Assembly (NCBI GenBank): GCA_019633425.1 | Contig: WSUB01000015.1 | Span: 1 to 64,000 of the forward strand | Direction: 5' to 3' | Source of the DNA: Tulasnella sp. 424 | Lineage: Eukaryota; Basidiomycota; Agaricomycetes; Cantharellales; Tulasnellaceae | DNA: 64,000 nucleotides | Part shown: positions 33,225 to 45,674 of the stretch, piece after piece | How the letters are laid out: the number at the start of each line of letters is the position of its first letter | Position numbering within the stretch: position 1 is the first letter of the stretch | Program-made: the position numbers and the translations under genes | The notes under the pieces: model-generated | Database searches by the model: none | Told to the model about the DNA's origin: nothing | What the model saw: the letters and a program-made list of their open reading frames with translations, nothing else

Positions 33225-34183
33225 ATGGAGATCGACAGCATTGCAGATGCTATTGACCACGTCAAATCTGGCGAAAATCCTGTAGAAATTATTTGGTCGT
33301 CGCATCCGAAGTGGCCGCAACCAGTGTCAACGGAACTGGTACGTCCCCTCCAATTCAGCAAGTCGTTGGACCCAGTGAACCAGAACCATCCTAGGCTGCG
33401 GCGGATCGTGCACCAGAATCCGAATCGCGTACATTTCGGATTTCTGTCTTAGATTCTTCATTCAATCCACCAACCCTTGCTCATAAAGCGCTCACTTTAT
33501 CGGCGTATCCGGGGGAATCGCCCGAGGACGGATACCAAGCACACTTATTACTCCTATCTGTTCGCAATGCGGACAAGGTTCTGAAGCAAGGTGATGCAAC
33601 ATTTGTTCACAGAGTCGAAATGATGGTCCTCCTGGCGGAAGATGCAGTCCAATACCTTCCAGGTCGATCCGCTCCCAATGTCGCCGTTGCTGTGATCGAT
33701 GAGCCCAGCTTCGTAGGCAAGTCCACAAAGCTACATACATTCTTCCAACCTCGCCTGCCAGAGGATGTGCAAATAAAGCTGGCCTTCGTTCTTGGAACCG
33801 ATACAATCACCCGTTTCTTTGCTCCTCGCTTCTACCCTTCTCGCGAATCCATGCTCCAGTCTATTCAACACTTCTTCTCGAGACCATCCCAAGGTGGCGA
33901 AGGCTCAGAGATTGTGTGTGCTCGACGAGCATCCACACTTTCTCTGCAGGAGGAACAGGAGTTTTTGCAAACGGAGGAAGTGAAGCAGTGGGTCGATGCT
34001 GGAGCTGTCAAGATGATTGATATCGGGGAAGAGGAGGCAAGAATGAGCTCCACAAGAGTTCGAGAGGAAGTGCGGAACTCTTTGGAAGATGGGGATTCCG
34101 GCGGATTGTCAAGCTGGGAAAGTATGTGTTGCTCGGGTGTAGCGAAATACATCAAGGATCAGCACCTCTATAGTCTTGTGTGA
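33225..34183 (+). CDS. Pof1-like nicotinamide-nucleotide adenylyltransferase family protein
   Basis: Exons 33225-33338 and 33395-34183 give 300 residues. After the splice comes FRISVLDSSFNPPTLAHKAL, the nucleotidyltransferase (GxFxPxTxxH-like) motif with the Asn-Pro-Pro and His that grip the nucleotide. Further matching blocks: VLGTDTITRFFAPRFY and the closing EEEARMSSTRVREEV, an ISSTxIR-type motif. Yeast Pof1 is the closest known type, tied to protein quality control and NAD metabolism. The acceptor at 33394 is chosen because it alone keeps the motif in frame. Confidence 0.85.
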
Positions 34184-34250
34184 GATACAGAGTAAGAAGT
34201 ATTGTATCTAGCTTAAGTAAATGCATTATATGACCACTGGATTAATCGAG

Positions 34251-35801
34251 TTATTCGCTATAGCCGTCGACCAGAACAGCGTCTGGTCCATCTTCGGCTT
34301 CCGGTACTAGGAGACGTAAACCGTCAAAAGCTGGGCGCATCCACACAGGAGGACCCTCCGAGACGAGATCCAAAGCTGCCTGGACATCGGGGTCGGAATT
34401 TTGAGCCCGTGTTTCTGGTGGTTGTCCAATGGCTTCTCCAATGGCCAACCACTGATCGTGGTTCACATCGTGGCTGAAGCCGAGGAAATAGTTCCTCGTC
34501 GCGCCCAGCTTGCGAACGGCTTGGACGCCCTGGTCTAACCCAAAGTGAGAGACGTAAGGTCGTGGACGGAGGACATCGACGATGAACACCTTGTAATCTG
34601 CCCGAGGTGGCTGGACAGTCCCATTATTCTTTGCAGTCGACGTTGGCCCGCTGCCAGGTTGTAGAGGAGGTTGTAAGATAGTAGGCCACTGCTCGTCGGG
34701 TATGTTCGATACGTCGGACATGTATATGAGGGAGTTATTGAAGATGAAAGAGAAGCATTTGAAAGGTTCGCCTCGAGGAGGTTCCAAGGGGCCGGTTTTA
34801 TCACTGGCTATCGGCTGCGTAGTCGAAATCGATACGGGTGTCCGTGCTCCAGGCGACTCCGTGTTCAGAGGTCCATGAATTCGATCCAGAGGAGGGTTTA
34901 AAGTAGGCTTTGGAGCTGGAAACCGGAGACCATGATCGACTGAGGTTGGCCAAGGTTCGGGCATGATCAGCATATAAGAAACCCCCAAACCAATAGATGC
35001 AAGTACCTTCTACAGGGGTGATCCAAAAGCCATTCTCTCCGCCAACAGAGAAGGGCACGCCATCCTCTATGATATGCCACTGAAACTCAGGCACCAGCCC
35101 TCCTCCAGTCGCAAGTTCCTTCGATACCAAGTAAGGGAATGCTCGCTTAATTTCACCGAAGGAAGGGGCGTTGACATAAATGTCAAGGTGCGCTTGAATG
35201 GTACCATCCTGCGTCCATCCCCTGAGGTCATCGAGTCCATTCGTAGCTAGAGTGAATTTGCATAAGCATGCTTCAACATTAACTCTCGAGAAGGCTTACC
35301 GTCGGCATGAGCATGGGTGATCAGGACGGCATCGATCTTGCTAAGCCCATACTTGGGGAACTAAGATGAGAAAGAAATGTAAGGAGAGGATTGACGGTCT
35401 ACCAGCAGAGACCCATACCCATTCCAGTGCAGCTATAGGTGAAACTCAGATTAGACATGCCCGGACTATCGAGCTAAAGCTCTACCTACCTTGAAGGAAA
35501 GTCTTGCCAACGTCGATGACTATGACCACGTCTCGCTCCTGGGTCTTCTTTCCACCATTCCCATCGTCTACAAGTTCAGTGATACGTTTTCGTAGGATCC
35601 CACTGGTGTTGCGACGAATATTCTTTTTGCCCTGCGGGGTGCGGGTTGTAGGGCAAGTCTTGCATGTCGTATTTGGGTTCGTCAGACACTGAATAGAAGG
35701 TATGGAGGCTAGTGCGTCGAGGATATGTCAGACTTCGGTTCTTTACGCAGTCTGGTGGACGTACTCGATGTTCCTGTGCCGTTGAAGATGAACTCGAACA
35801 T
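34251..35801 (-). CDS. Metallo-beta-lactamase-fold hydrolase
   Basis: The start is at 35801 with a 37-nt first exon (MFEFIFNGTGTS), joined to SIPSIQCLTNPNTTCKTCPT and RRNTSGILRKRI. The zinc motif reads LITHAHADG, followed by DDLRGWTQ; later GFSHDVNHDQW supplies a further His cluster. The order (GTGTS, CxxC, NTS, HxHAD) matches the fission yeast C777.06c family of putative MBL hydrolases (phosphodiesterase or lipoate-type). Several introns lie between 35000 and 35500; their exact ends were not all fixed. The C-terminal half (34251-34988) is one long open exon. Diverges from RINT1 over 146 bp. Confidence 0.8.
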
Positions 35802-35947
35802 TGTCTAGGTCGACCTGAGAGAGGGGTTCAACGCGGGAGCGAGTGCGTGTTAGAATTTGGACCGTCTTCAATGAGGTATGTGTCCTCCAAAGCCAATTAC
35901 CTACTCACAATCTGGCAGCTGATGGCATCAATACGTTTCAGAAACTC

Positions 35948-38900
35948 ATGTCCGCCATTACTGAGCAGCTTCAGGCCCTGCTGAGCCCTCCCCTCGCACC
36001 CAAGTCCCAAGAACGAACTCTCGAATTCCTTAACTCAACGTACCCCACTTTCGATGCCCTGAATGACGGCGATGCCCTCGACAAGGCTGTTGAGGACGCC
36101 GAAAATCGTAGCCGGGAGCTAAATCAGAAAGTGAGGACGAGCGGCTTCCAGCGCAGTGTGTGCAATTGACCTCATTGCGACGACCAGCTGGAGCTATCTT
36201 CGACTACAACTGCTAAGAAGATTACCTCAACTTTGGCTTCCGCTTCAACATATCTCCAATCGGCAAAAGAGCTGTCTCTTACCCGACATTCCCTTGTTGA
36301 CCAGCTTTCCACACTCACCGAGGAGCTTTTACCATCTGAGCCGGGCCAACAACGGACGCTTCTGGAAGAACTCGAGGACCTCCACGCCCGCTTGAACGAG
36401 CTACAAAATTCCCGCAACTATGTGGCGGTACTAGATAAGGCATTGGAACTAAGGTATTGGCCCTCTTAATGCCAATGTTTAGGGGACTGTAATGACCTTC
36501 GCCCAGCGAGCAGGCTGTGACAGAGATTCAGTCCTCAAAGGAGAATCCCGTATCGGAAACATCACTATCAAAGTACATGGAACTGCAGAACTATGTCTCT
36601 ACGACCGTTGATGCTTTGAAACCCGCGGAATCTGTTTCTGGAGAGCCATTGAAGATTGTGGCCTTCCTCCGGGACCTCCGCATCAGAACCTGGAAGGATA
36701 TCGTTGGCGTACTTTCGGAGTGGGTAAAAGGTTGCTTCCATGTTGTACTAGAGTCTCACCCTCTGTTCTGCAGATCCCTGCTTGCCATTGCTGAACAACT
36801 TCGATGGCCGTCGCCCATCTCGCAAGATTTGTATGATTCCTTAGAAGCAGCTGACAAGTCCGCATTCGAAAACACCTTCGTGAACCTTCTGTTACTTCAG
36901 GCTGCGTAAGTTCCGAGGGATCGAACCAATAATCGCCGCGTCTAACACTCCTTGACAGAGGGGAAAAGATCAACGCGCCAACAGCCGAAGCTAATTCAAT
37001 TAGTGCCCTCCGGAAGCAGGGGCTGTACCCACTTCAGGCTCTTCTGGAGCCCATCTCAATGCGCTTCCGATATCACTTTGATGGCAAACGACAGACAAAT
37101 CGCCTAGACAAGCCGGAGTGGTACTTTACCCACGTCCTCAACCTGATGCACGAGCACAAACCATTCATGACGACAAATATCCAACCATTGCTAGGCAAGG
37201 GCGGCTACGGCGATGTCAACGCTTTTGTAAGTTTATCATACTTCGCCCTCGACTGTAGCGACATACCTAGCTTCCTTCTAGGATGAATTTTGCCGTCTCC
37301 TATTCGGCCTTCTAACTCGTAAACTCAAGCGGACCGTCCCACTTCTACTAACCACCCCTGCAATACTGGCGCACACGGTGTATCAGACCCTTATTTTTGA
37401 TGGATCTGTGAAGGATGGAGGATTCGAGATTAGGCGAACGTGGGAGGGCAAGCAACGGCTGCGACAGGCTGAAGAGGAGCGAAAGAAGGCGAAAACAACT
37501 ACTGCCCGCGAAGCGAAGAGACTGTCCAAACCCCCTTATGAAGCGGCAATCGAATGGGAGGGCTTGGGTGAGGTAATCCTTGGGCGCAAGGACTGGTTCG
37601 ATGCATGGCTCCAGGGAGAGAAGCAGTGTAAGTCCTTCCTCCCTCCCCGCCCTTCTCTCTGAACTAACTTCTACTGAATCTGCAGTTGCGGACAATCAAT
37701 ATAACGAAATCATCAGCTCGCCTGATGCATGGCAAATTTCCGATGACGGAGACAGTGGCGACTCTGGGGCTCAGCTTTCAGCTGATTACGGCTCGAGAGC
37801 GACCACCTCAGCTAGAAGGTTCAAAGCCTTGGTGGAACGCGTGACAGGTTTGGCGCTTTACCTCTGACAGTGCTTACATATCGTTCTAATGATATTTGTG
37901 CTTGCACAGAGCGCTACCAGCCTTTACCGCATATCGTCCAGAAATCCCACTTCCTCTTCGACATCCAGCTGCCCCTCCTGGAGGCATACCTTTCCCGAAT
38001 AGCTGGTTCTCTTGACGCGTACGAACGCCTGTCATCGTCCTTCGTTCGCGCGGTCCCCGGAGCACTCGCAGGTCAAGTTGGCCATGGTGTGGACTCGAAG
38101 CGGCTTACAAGTGGGGTGGAAGGTTTGACTCGCGTTGTGAAAGCGCTTGTCAGTGCTCGTTGGATCAAAGCCGCAATGGACGCATGGGGCGAAGATCTGG
38201 TATGTATCTTCACATGGTTGGTGGCGAATGCTGACGTTATGGCATATAGTCCTTCCTAGAACTATGGCATGCGATCCAAGAAAACCCGGTTCTGCGCGCA
38301 CGAGCTGAAGCTCAGACAATGCTGCCAAGAACTGGAGCCACAGCCACACTCGATGACCAAGCAGATAGCACTATGTTTGATGTCCTCGTCAAACAATACG
38401 GAGATGTCGTTAACAGGGCGGAAGACATGATCGACAAGCAGATTTGTGCGGAAGTGGAAACGGAATTGAAGCCGTACTTTGCTAGGTATGCGATCACATT
38501 TCGTCGAAACCCTTACTTGCATCCAATAACTGACGATCTGCAAAGCCAATACGAGAAAACCGAGTCTGAAAACGTTGGCGAGTCCAATGCTCTTTCAATA
38601 CCGGCCACCTTGGTTTCGCCTGTCTCCCTTCTATCGTCCGAGATCTCTTTCCTCGCACAAACTCTCCCCACAGCAGAGGTCACTGGGATGTATCGTAGAG
38701 TTGCCACTTCGCTTGCGACGCATATCATCCAGCGATCAGTGTCGCACCGCGGCAAGGCGCAATTTACTCCGGCTGAAGGGCAAGCATTCAAGGACGAATG
38801 TGCGACGTTGGTGGAAACTTGTCGCATGGCATTATCACGTGGAGGGGCGGCATTGGCCAAGCGTGCAGATCTCCCGTGGCAGAGCTTGACGGACGTGGCT

Positions 38901-39065
38901 GCTATTGTCGGCGTGCCAGAAACCGAGTTTGACAAAGTAGTGGTAGCGGCATTCGATCGGGACGACACCGAGTTCGAGCAGGCTATGAAGGAGATTGGGG
39001 TTCGGGCTCTGTCGAGGATAGACGTGCAAAACTTCTTGCGTGCAAGAGCGGATTTCCGCAGATGA
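35948..39065 (+). CDS. RINT1/Tip20 family vesicle-tethering protein
   Basis: Part of the Dsl1/NRZ tether that docks Golgi-derived vesicles at the ER. The start codon at 35948 opens exon 1 (to 36130); later exons at 36188-36453 and 36505 onward keep frame through to the stop at 39063-39065, at least nine exons and about 800 residues. N-terminal coiled coils (LEELEDLHARLNELQNSRNY) precede the signature DKPEWYFTHVLNLMHEHKPF, then FKALVERVTERYQPLPHIVQ, FLFDIQLPLLEAYLSRIAGS and a helical C-terminus. The region 38487-38546 is read here as a 60-nt in-frame intron; retention would also be open. Confidence 0.85.
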
Positions 39066-39360
39066 CGCAAGCCCGTAATACGTTCCGCCCTGTCTTTTCG
39101 ATTGATATCCCGAAATGCCATACATTACAAAGGCAACCATTATAGAGTGATAAAGTGTGGCGAAGGGAGAATGATATGGGTATGTAATGTGAGCGGCAGA
39201 AGAATGTGAGAGAAACTGTTCTTAAACCCAAATAACCAAGAAAACGCCGCCCAATTCAATGAAGTCTAATACACTCCAATAGATTTCCAGCCAACAGTCC
39301 ATGTAAAAGGCAGCTGCATGAACATAAAGAAACACGTCGTCGTTACCATCGCCCATCAGG

Positions 39361-42300
39361 CTATTCGTTCAGCCACTTCTCTCCCTTCTTTGCGTACTTA
39401 TCCAGTAGCAAACCCAAGTCTTGGATGACGAAGGCAATAACGACGCTGCAGAAGAACTCTGATGTTCGTTTCAGACGAGCTTCGATCTGCGAGCGAATAT
39501 CGATAGGCATAGAGGCATAGGAGCCCATGCTACTTGCTAGTAAGCGGTGATGATCGTCTATGTTGTTAAGGAGCAAAGACGGATCAGCCGCGATTGATAA
39601 ACGGCCAGACTGTAATCTAGCCCTTACCAATGAATTGCACGTCTTGGAAAAGCCCAGTGAGGGCATGCACATAAGAGGTAGGCGAGTCGAGACTGGCAAA
39701 GATAGGAGTTATAGACCGATTGAGCATGTCCGCCTTCATGAGCCCTATGTGAGGCTAATACACACCTTTTGCCATTGGTCATCCGATCAAACGTTCTCGA
39801 CACTTTATTCCCCCACCCAGCTGCTTTCTTCGACGCACCACCGTCTCCAACACCCAACTTCTTCCCCAAATTCCCCAAAACACCATCACACACTTGAACC
39901 CACTCGTCCAGAGCTCGTAGCCACCTCTCGCCCACAGCCCTCGAAATTCCCGTTCCATTCAAGCCAGCGGCGCTCACTTGGGAGGCTCTCAGGAAATCCT
40001 TGCTCGATTTTGATAGTTCTTCCAAGCCTTGATCGATAATGGCAATGCATTTCCCCTTTTCAGGCAAGTTGCTCAATTTGGCGCCACCTTGTGTCCAGAC
40101 GTCGCGCGGTACGTGTAGTTTGCGGGATATGTAACCTCCAGCCGTAATCGAGATGAAGAAGAGATGCATGAGATGATATGGTCTTCGGAGGATTTCTGCT
40201 GGTGGTGGAGGAGGAAGAGGTGATCTCGGAACGCCCGGTTGAGTCGATGAGGAAGAAGTCAAGTTCGTTACGCCAGTGGGAGCGTAAAATCCACCAGCTG
40301 TCGCTGGTGTTTGAGCCCCTGATATCGACAGTGGGGGTAAAGATGGATGCGCGCTAAATGCAGTCGCAGAGGACGCGGTTCGTATGGAGTGAGTCGAATT
40401 TGTAAATGACGCCTTCCTGGGTAACGCTGTTTGAGGTAGAGGTGGAACGGGCTCGGTCTCCGCGCCTGGAAAGCTACTTGGGGGCCCGTGCATTCCGACC
40501 AGCGAGGGCCGTCGCCCAGGTTGGCTTGCAGCGCGATGTCGACCGACGATGGTGTTGGCGACACTGGTGCTGCCACTGCCACTGCCGCTGCTGCTTGCAA
40601 GTCCCAAGCTAACAGAGCTCCCACCTGGCACAGGCTGGAGAGAAGTCAAGCGAGATTGAGGAGCGGATGCAGAGCCAGAAGCCTCCATAGCAGCTGGTGA
40701 ATGCGATCGCGATGTCGGTAGGTGGTGCGGTTCATGCACGTCTAACGACGCGGATGATCCGGTACCCGTCACGGGACCGTTCACTTTGCGACGTTGCGAA
40801 ATCGTTCCCTGAGCCGTAGAGTTGGAGACGAGCTGAGGCATTGGAGGTGGTGTCCTTGGTCGATCGGAGAAGGCGGAGGATTCTTCGGAGCGGGAGGACG
40901 TGGCCGAGCTCTGAGTATTTCCTCGAGGTCGATTGCCAGGAGTTGGCGGACGAGAAGAGTATGGGTGGGGACGATCCTCGTCAACGTGCGTAGGGACATC
41001 TGCTTGGGCGAAAGGATGGGCTTGACCGATTGGATAGTGTTGGTGATCCACAAATCCGAGGTCATTGTGCGTAATGCCGATTGGCGGTTGCTGCTGCTGG
41101 GAATAATGATGATCGTGCTTTCTCGCACCAGTCAACATCGATCCTTCGGAATCTGAAGTACCCTGACGCTTTGTCCGGGGACGAGTCGGAGGTTGAGTGT
41201 GGGCGGGAGGGACGTAGCTCCTTCGAATTTCCTCATGCTCTTCCATCAACGCAATCCTTTCAGCAGGATCTTCCGGATAATCCTCCCAATCATCCAATAT
41301 TTCTCCAGCGTCTTGGGGGACAGAGACGTAATGCTCTGCCGGGCCATCCGCCTGGACATCTCTTGGGAATCCATAACGATGTCGTTCGTCTACTGGAGGA
41401 GATGCGAGGTCGTATTGAGCGGACTGTTGTGGTAAAGGTGGTAATGGCCCTGTTGGTAGAGGTGGCGGGGCCATGGACGGAGGCTGACCTGGCGGACCAT
41501 GCCGAGATGTCCGCCTTGGCAACGAATCCACTCTCGGTCGAACTGGCGGAGGACCTGCAGGCGGCTCTCTCATCGGCGGAAGTTGATTTGCTGATCGTGT
41601 TGGAGGTAATTGGGAAGTTGGAGGAGCTCTCGGCGTGACATGGGAAAGGTACTCGTCGTCTCCCACTACGCCATTCGGCTGATAGTGGTGTCCCGCAGCG
41701 GCCATTAAATATGGATCAAGCCCTCCACCATCATCGTAATATTCATCTGTATGTTGATCTTCCGAAGCGTAGGGGTCGTGTTGATCTTCGGACAGGGACT
41801 CGGTCGAAGCGTGCGCTAGTTCGGAGGTTTGAAGACCTGCTTGGCCACCGCTGGTACTCAAGCCCGCAGCAGCAAATGATGTGTAACTCGTCGAAGGCGG
41901 TGGAGACGTAGCAATGACAGGTGGTGGGATGCCATATATCATAACAAGGATCTGCATCCGATCATAATAGGTGTCGTGCTGAGCGGAACGGCGGAGAAAG
42001 AAGGGGGGTTGGGACAAACGTCAACGTCAGGGGGTTCAGGTCGGAGGACAGAGGGGTTGGGACCCAGTCTGCATGCTCACAATCGATCTCAACCTCCTGG
42101 CCTCGTCTTCTTTAGCATGAACGCTCTTCCTCGCACTCGAGCGCTTCTTGGAACTCTCGTCGTCGCCGCGCATCACCCGTTCCATGACTTCGTTGAGTAG
42201 AGCCACGCTCTTAGCGTACGCAAAGACCGCGGCTTGTGGGTCTTCTCCTGTAGCATCTATCCGGACTGCCTCTTGAGCTAGTTCTAGAGCGCGTGTTAGA

Positions 42301-42389
42301 GCTCTCCGAGATGAAGGCCTTCCGGAAGAGTTTGAAGTTGTGGGAGGTGAGCCTGGTTGCAAGTAAGCCACTGGTTGGTGATTTGACAT
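39361..42389 (-). CDS. MIT-domain protein, large
   Basis: Exons 42389-42081, 41978-39766, then a short exon near 39690-39629 and a last exon to 39361, about 930 residues. The N-terminal MIT domain (about residues 27-130) reads ALTRALELAQEAVRIDATGE, AVFAYAKSVALLNEVMERV and, after the splice, RLRSIHDTYYDRMQILVMIY. MIT domains bind ESCRT-III tails in endosomal sorting. The middle 600 residues are Pro/Ser-rich and disordered. The conserved C-terminus (TSYVHALTGLFQDVQFI, SMGSYASMPIDIRSQIEARL) is probably a second folded part, of unknown role. A small MIT-only paralog lies 1.8 kb upstream at 44209. Confidence 0.8.
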
Positions 42390-44208
42390 TTGCTTCGCCT
42401 GTCGTTATACGATCGTGTCCGTTTTTGCTTTATGGTCGTGATAAGTGGTCGTTAAATGTTCTAAGTCTCGTGGCCGAAAAGTGGTTATGTTAAAGGGTTG
42501 GCCAAGTGGGAGGGGGGGGGGAAGGTTGAAGAGAGAAGGAGGATTGGAACGGGTGAAGGAAACGGAAGGAGGCGGCCGGACATCTAGTTCGACTCTTGAC
42601 CACCATCAACGTCTCGCGAATCTTCATTCCACGAAGGAAGTCGCTTCCCCCTCAGTCTTTGTCTCAACCAAATCTATTTCACAAAGCTCTTCAACTTTGT
42701 GCCGTATTTCTTTCCAATGTCCTGCTACTTCTGCCTGCTTTCCCCGGTCTGAATCGCAACCGCTTCACTGACGCCCATGCTTCACCGACCGACCGTTCCA
42801 ACTCCGACCACTGTCATCATCTCAACTCGGACGACTCATGAACGTCTTAGGCACAAAAGGACCGGCTCTGCAATACGTTCAGCTTACGTCCGAAGGTATT
42901 AGCCTGGTCGAAGACTAGTCGGCGTGATCGCGATCCCCACGTGCGGAGAGACAGAGATCTCATCGTTGGTTCCTTTCCCCCTCTAAACCCTTTCCGTCCA
43001 CAATGGACCTCCGCTGTGCGATTCCCAAAAATCAAAATATTTACTGTTTTCGAGCTTTTTTGGTCGCAGAATGTCAACGAGTCACGTTCGCGTTCGCGTT
43101 TGGCTCTGGCCACATTCTATAAATAGCAAGTAGGGCGTCTTGAGGAGTACACGGGGCTTGATACCGGCTTCGTAAAGATAGAACAGGTCGTTTCTCTGTC
43201 GAATCTTCTCTATTAGTCGCAGCCAACAAACCTGTACCGTCCAAACTATGCCGGACACGCTATCGGGTAGATGTCCAGAAGAATGCCGCACTCGCTGCGT
43301 TGGTCCCGGGCTAGGTCTCAGCTTGGCATATATATCTGTGGGTTCTCCTGGGAAACGCGATGATTCCCTAGTGAAACCAGATCCGAAACTGGTCTTATGA
43401 GCTTTGCCGGCAAGGACCTGCGGTCGAGTACCTTCTTCCCCTGTCCGACGAGTCTCCCTGAGGGCTACCATCTTCTCAAGACAAGTTCCCAACAAAGCCC
43501 AGAGCATCCCTACTTTCACTTGACGACCTTTTTGGGAGTTACGCTTGGGTGCTATTTAACCGAAGTCAGCCGAGAGAGCAAGGCGACACACACTGCTTAT
43601 GTCGTTCAATGGGGAGCTTTGCTTGCCTACCCAAAAGATAGCATCGAACCAAAGCTTTCTAATTCTCCCCGGTGGAACGGTAGACTTTGGCTGGGCACCA
43701 TGTACCACTATTTGACGAGCGTCAATTCAAGCTCTTCTCGAATTCCTTGAGGCACCCGGCCCCACATATGCCCCCTTCCTTTAAGCCGCGCCTTCCTCCT
43801 CCAGGACCCAAATCTTCTCCAGACATCCGTCCCGGTATACTTGCGCACTCTCGTCATGAAAGAACTCTGAAGCTGGATCGCAGGCACCGAGTTCAGCAAG
43901 GAAATCGGCAGGAAGCTAGATTTGGATTTGAAATGCAAATGAATACAAAGGAGTGAGAGAGGGGGATGCAAGAAATATAAGGTTGAACAAAGACTCGAAA
44001 CCCCCAAAAGGAAAGGGAACAGGTTTGAAACGATGGGTTGAAATACTGGTGGGGTTTTTCATATAGTACAATCAGAAAATGTAGAGCGAGTGACAGGATA
44101 CAAATGAACGAAATTAGAAGTGAGAAACAGGTAATGCAGGAGAAGGGGTATGCCTTTCTTCAAAGGTCGAAAGGCTTTTTGTTTTTTGAAGATAGTGAAA
44201 AGACCGCT
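42390..44208. other. Gap between the two MIT genes
   Basis: No gene supported in 1.8 kb. It must hold the promoter of the large MIT gene and the 3' end of the small one. A plus-strand frame at 43397-43750 (117 residues) has no recognisable motif and was not called. Confidence 0.4.
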
Positions 44209-44641
44209 TTAGATTCTCGTAAAGCGGATCGAGCCTGGGGACACAGGAGACATGGGAGACATGGGAGGAGATTGTCCCCCGTCGCCTCTGCGTTGCGGGT
44301 ATTGTAAGTTGTAGGCTTTGGCAAGAGCTCGTATTCGGTTGGCATACGCCTCACCCTATATGAAATAGCAAATCGGGAATCCCCATTTGAACGTCAGTTG
44401 CCTCGCCTTCCTTTCAAAGCCCCCGAAGACGATATTGGAAAATACATACGATGGAGGTTACCCGGCTCTGCTCGTCCTGGCTTAGCTCGCCTCCTTTGAC
44501 GAGCTCGTGCAACAAACTGACACAGCGAGCGTATGTGGCGATCGTTCCTTGGACGTTGTACCCGCTACGATCCATCTTGACTGCCTCGGACGCGTATTCC
44601 AATGCCTGGGTAAGCATAGCTCGACGATGTTCTGGGAGCAT
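44209..44641 (-). CDS. MIT-domain protein, small
   Basis: Exons 44641-44450 and 44355-44209 give 112 residues. Nearly the whole protein is one MIT three-helix bundle: MLTQALEYASEAVKMDRSGY, GTIATYARCVSLLHELVKG, and, across the intron, VTSIGEAYANRIRALAKAYN. A short SPPMSPMSPVSP tail follows. The intron falls at the same place in the domain as in the large MIT gene (RLRSI against VTSI), which suggests a shared origin. A stand-alone MIT could act as a regulator or competitor in ESCRT binding; that is inference. Confidence 0.75.
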
Positions 44642-45674
44642 TTTTTCGAGAGGATTTGGGGGGAGGGAAGCAGTTGTTTCTTGTGCGTTGTGTATAAAAT
44701 ATAGTGGTATATGAGTGTGATATTGCGACCCGAGGCTTAATTAGTGGGCGAAGGCGTGTCACCGCGTGTGGTCTGGGCGAGGGATGGCGAGCGGAGAAAC
44801 CGGAGCAGCGAGAAGAGGGGGAGGAATGTCGAAGAACGACGAGATGAGGTCGATAGCTAGAAGCGAGAGTTTTTGTACTCGATGAATGATGGGGAAGAGA
44901 GGGTTCATGCGGACATGGGTATGCATCGAACGCTTTTTTTCCCTTCACATGTGCATAACCTTTGCAGCGATCCACGACAGAACCCGATATCACACGCGGC
45001 TAGATCTGCATTTGTGGCATGGCCTTTCCCCTAAACTAGTATCGGAACCGTCGTCGGGTTGCTGTCCGGCGACGTCTTCTAGGAGCCCGTTGCTACTCCC
45101 TGACCTTGGGCGGCTGCCCATTTTTTCACTAGCTCCGCCGCGACACAAGGGTCGCCAACTTCGTGCTAATGCCGCTGCCCCGACACCATGTATATCATCC
45201 GACATTACCACGTTCCGTTTTGACGGTTGAAACAATATCCGTACGCCAAGGACAGAGACCGACGTTGACGTTTTGTGCCGGCTCGGGCGACAGCCTCGGC
45301 CAATTCCCCGCACGCGGGCAAGCGTGCACTCCCCATCGACGTCAAGTTAAGGCACCTGTGACTTCTCGGGAACAGTTCAGTCTAGAAATAAGGAACGGTC
45401 GCAGCAGGCTTCCATCAAAATAAATACGTAGGCGAAACAGTACGGCGTCCGGAACAAGAAAAAAAAACACTCTAGCAAAAGGGTCCTTCGGCATCATCAT
45501 CACCCGTTTCCCAGGCCCAAACGCTATTTGCGGCGGTGATTAGCATCCTCGAAAAGGGAATTAAATCCAAAAACAACAAAGGCGCGTTCACATATACGTA
45601 TTACACAAACAACGTTCCATCGTGGATCAAGGATTTTCTGGTCAACTTTCCGAGTAGACAAGGCCGTCGATCAG
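44642..45674. other. Gap between small MIT gene and COG6
   Basis: No gene seen in about 1 kb; only short frames without splice support. Confidence 0.45.

Noticed and set aside
40794..41638. Plus-strand frames up to 185 residues
   Set aside because: Shadows of the long disordered exon of the large MIT gene, which has conserved ends on the minus strand.
43397..43750. 117-residue plus-strand ORF in the MIT intergenic gap
   Set aside because: No motif, no splice partner and no promoter signal; length is within chance for this base composition.
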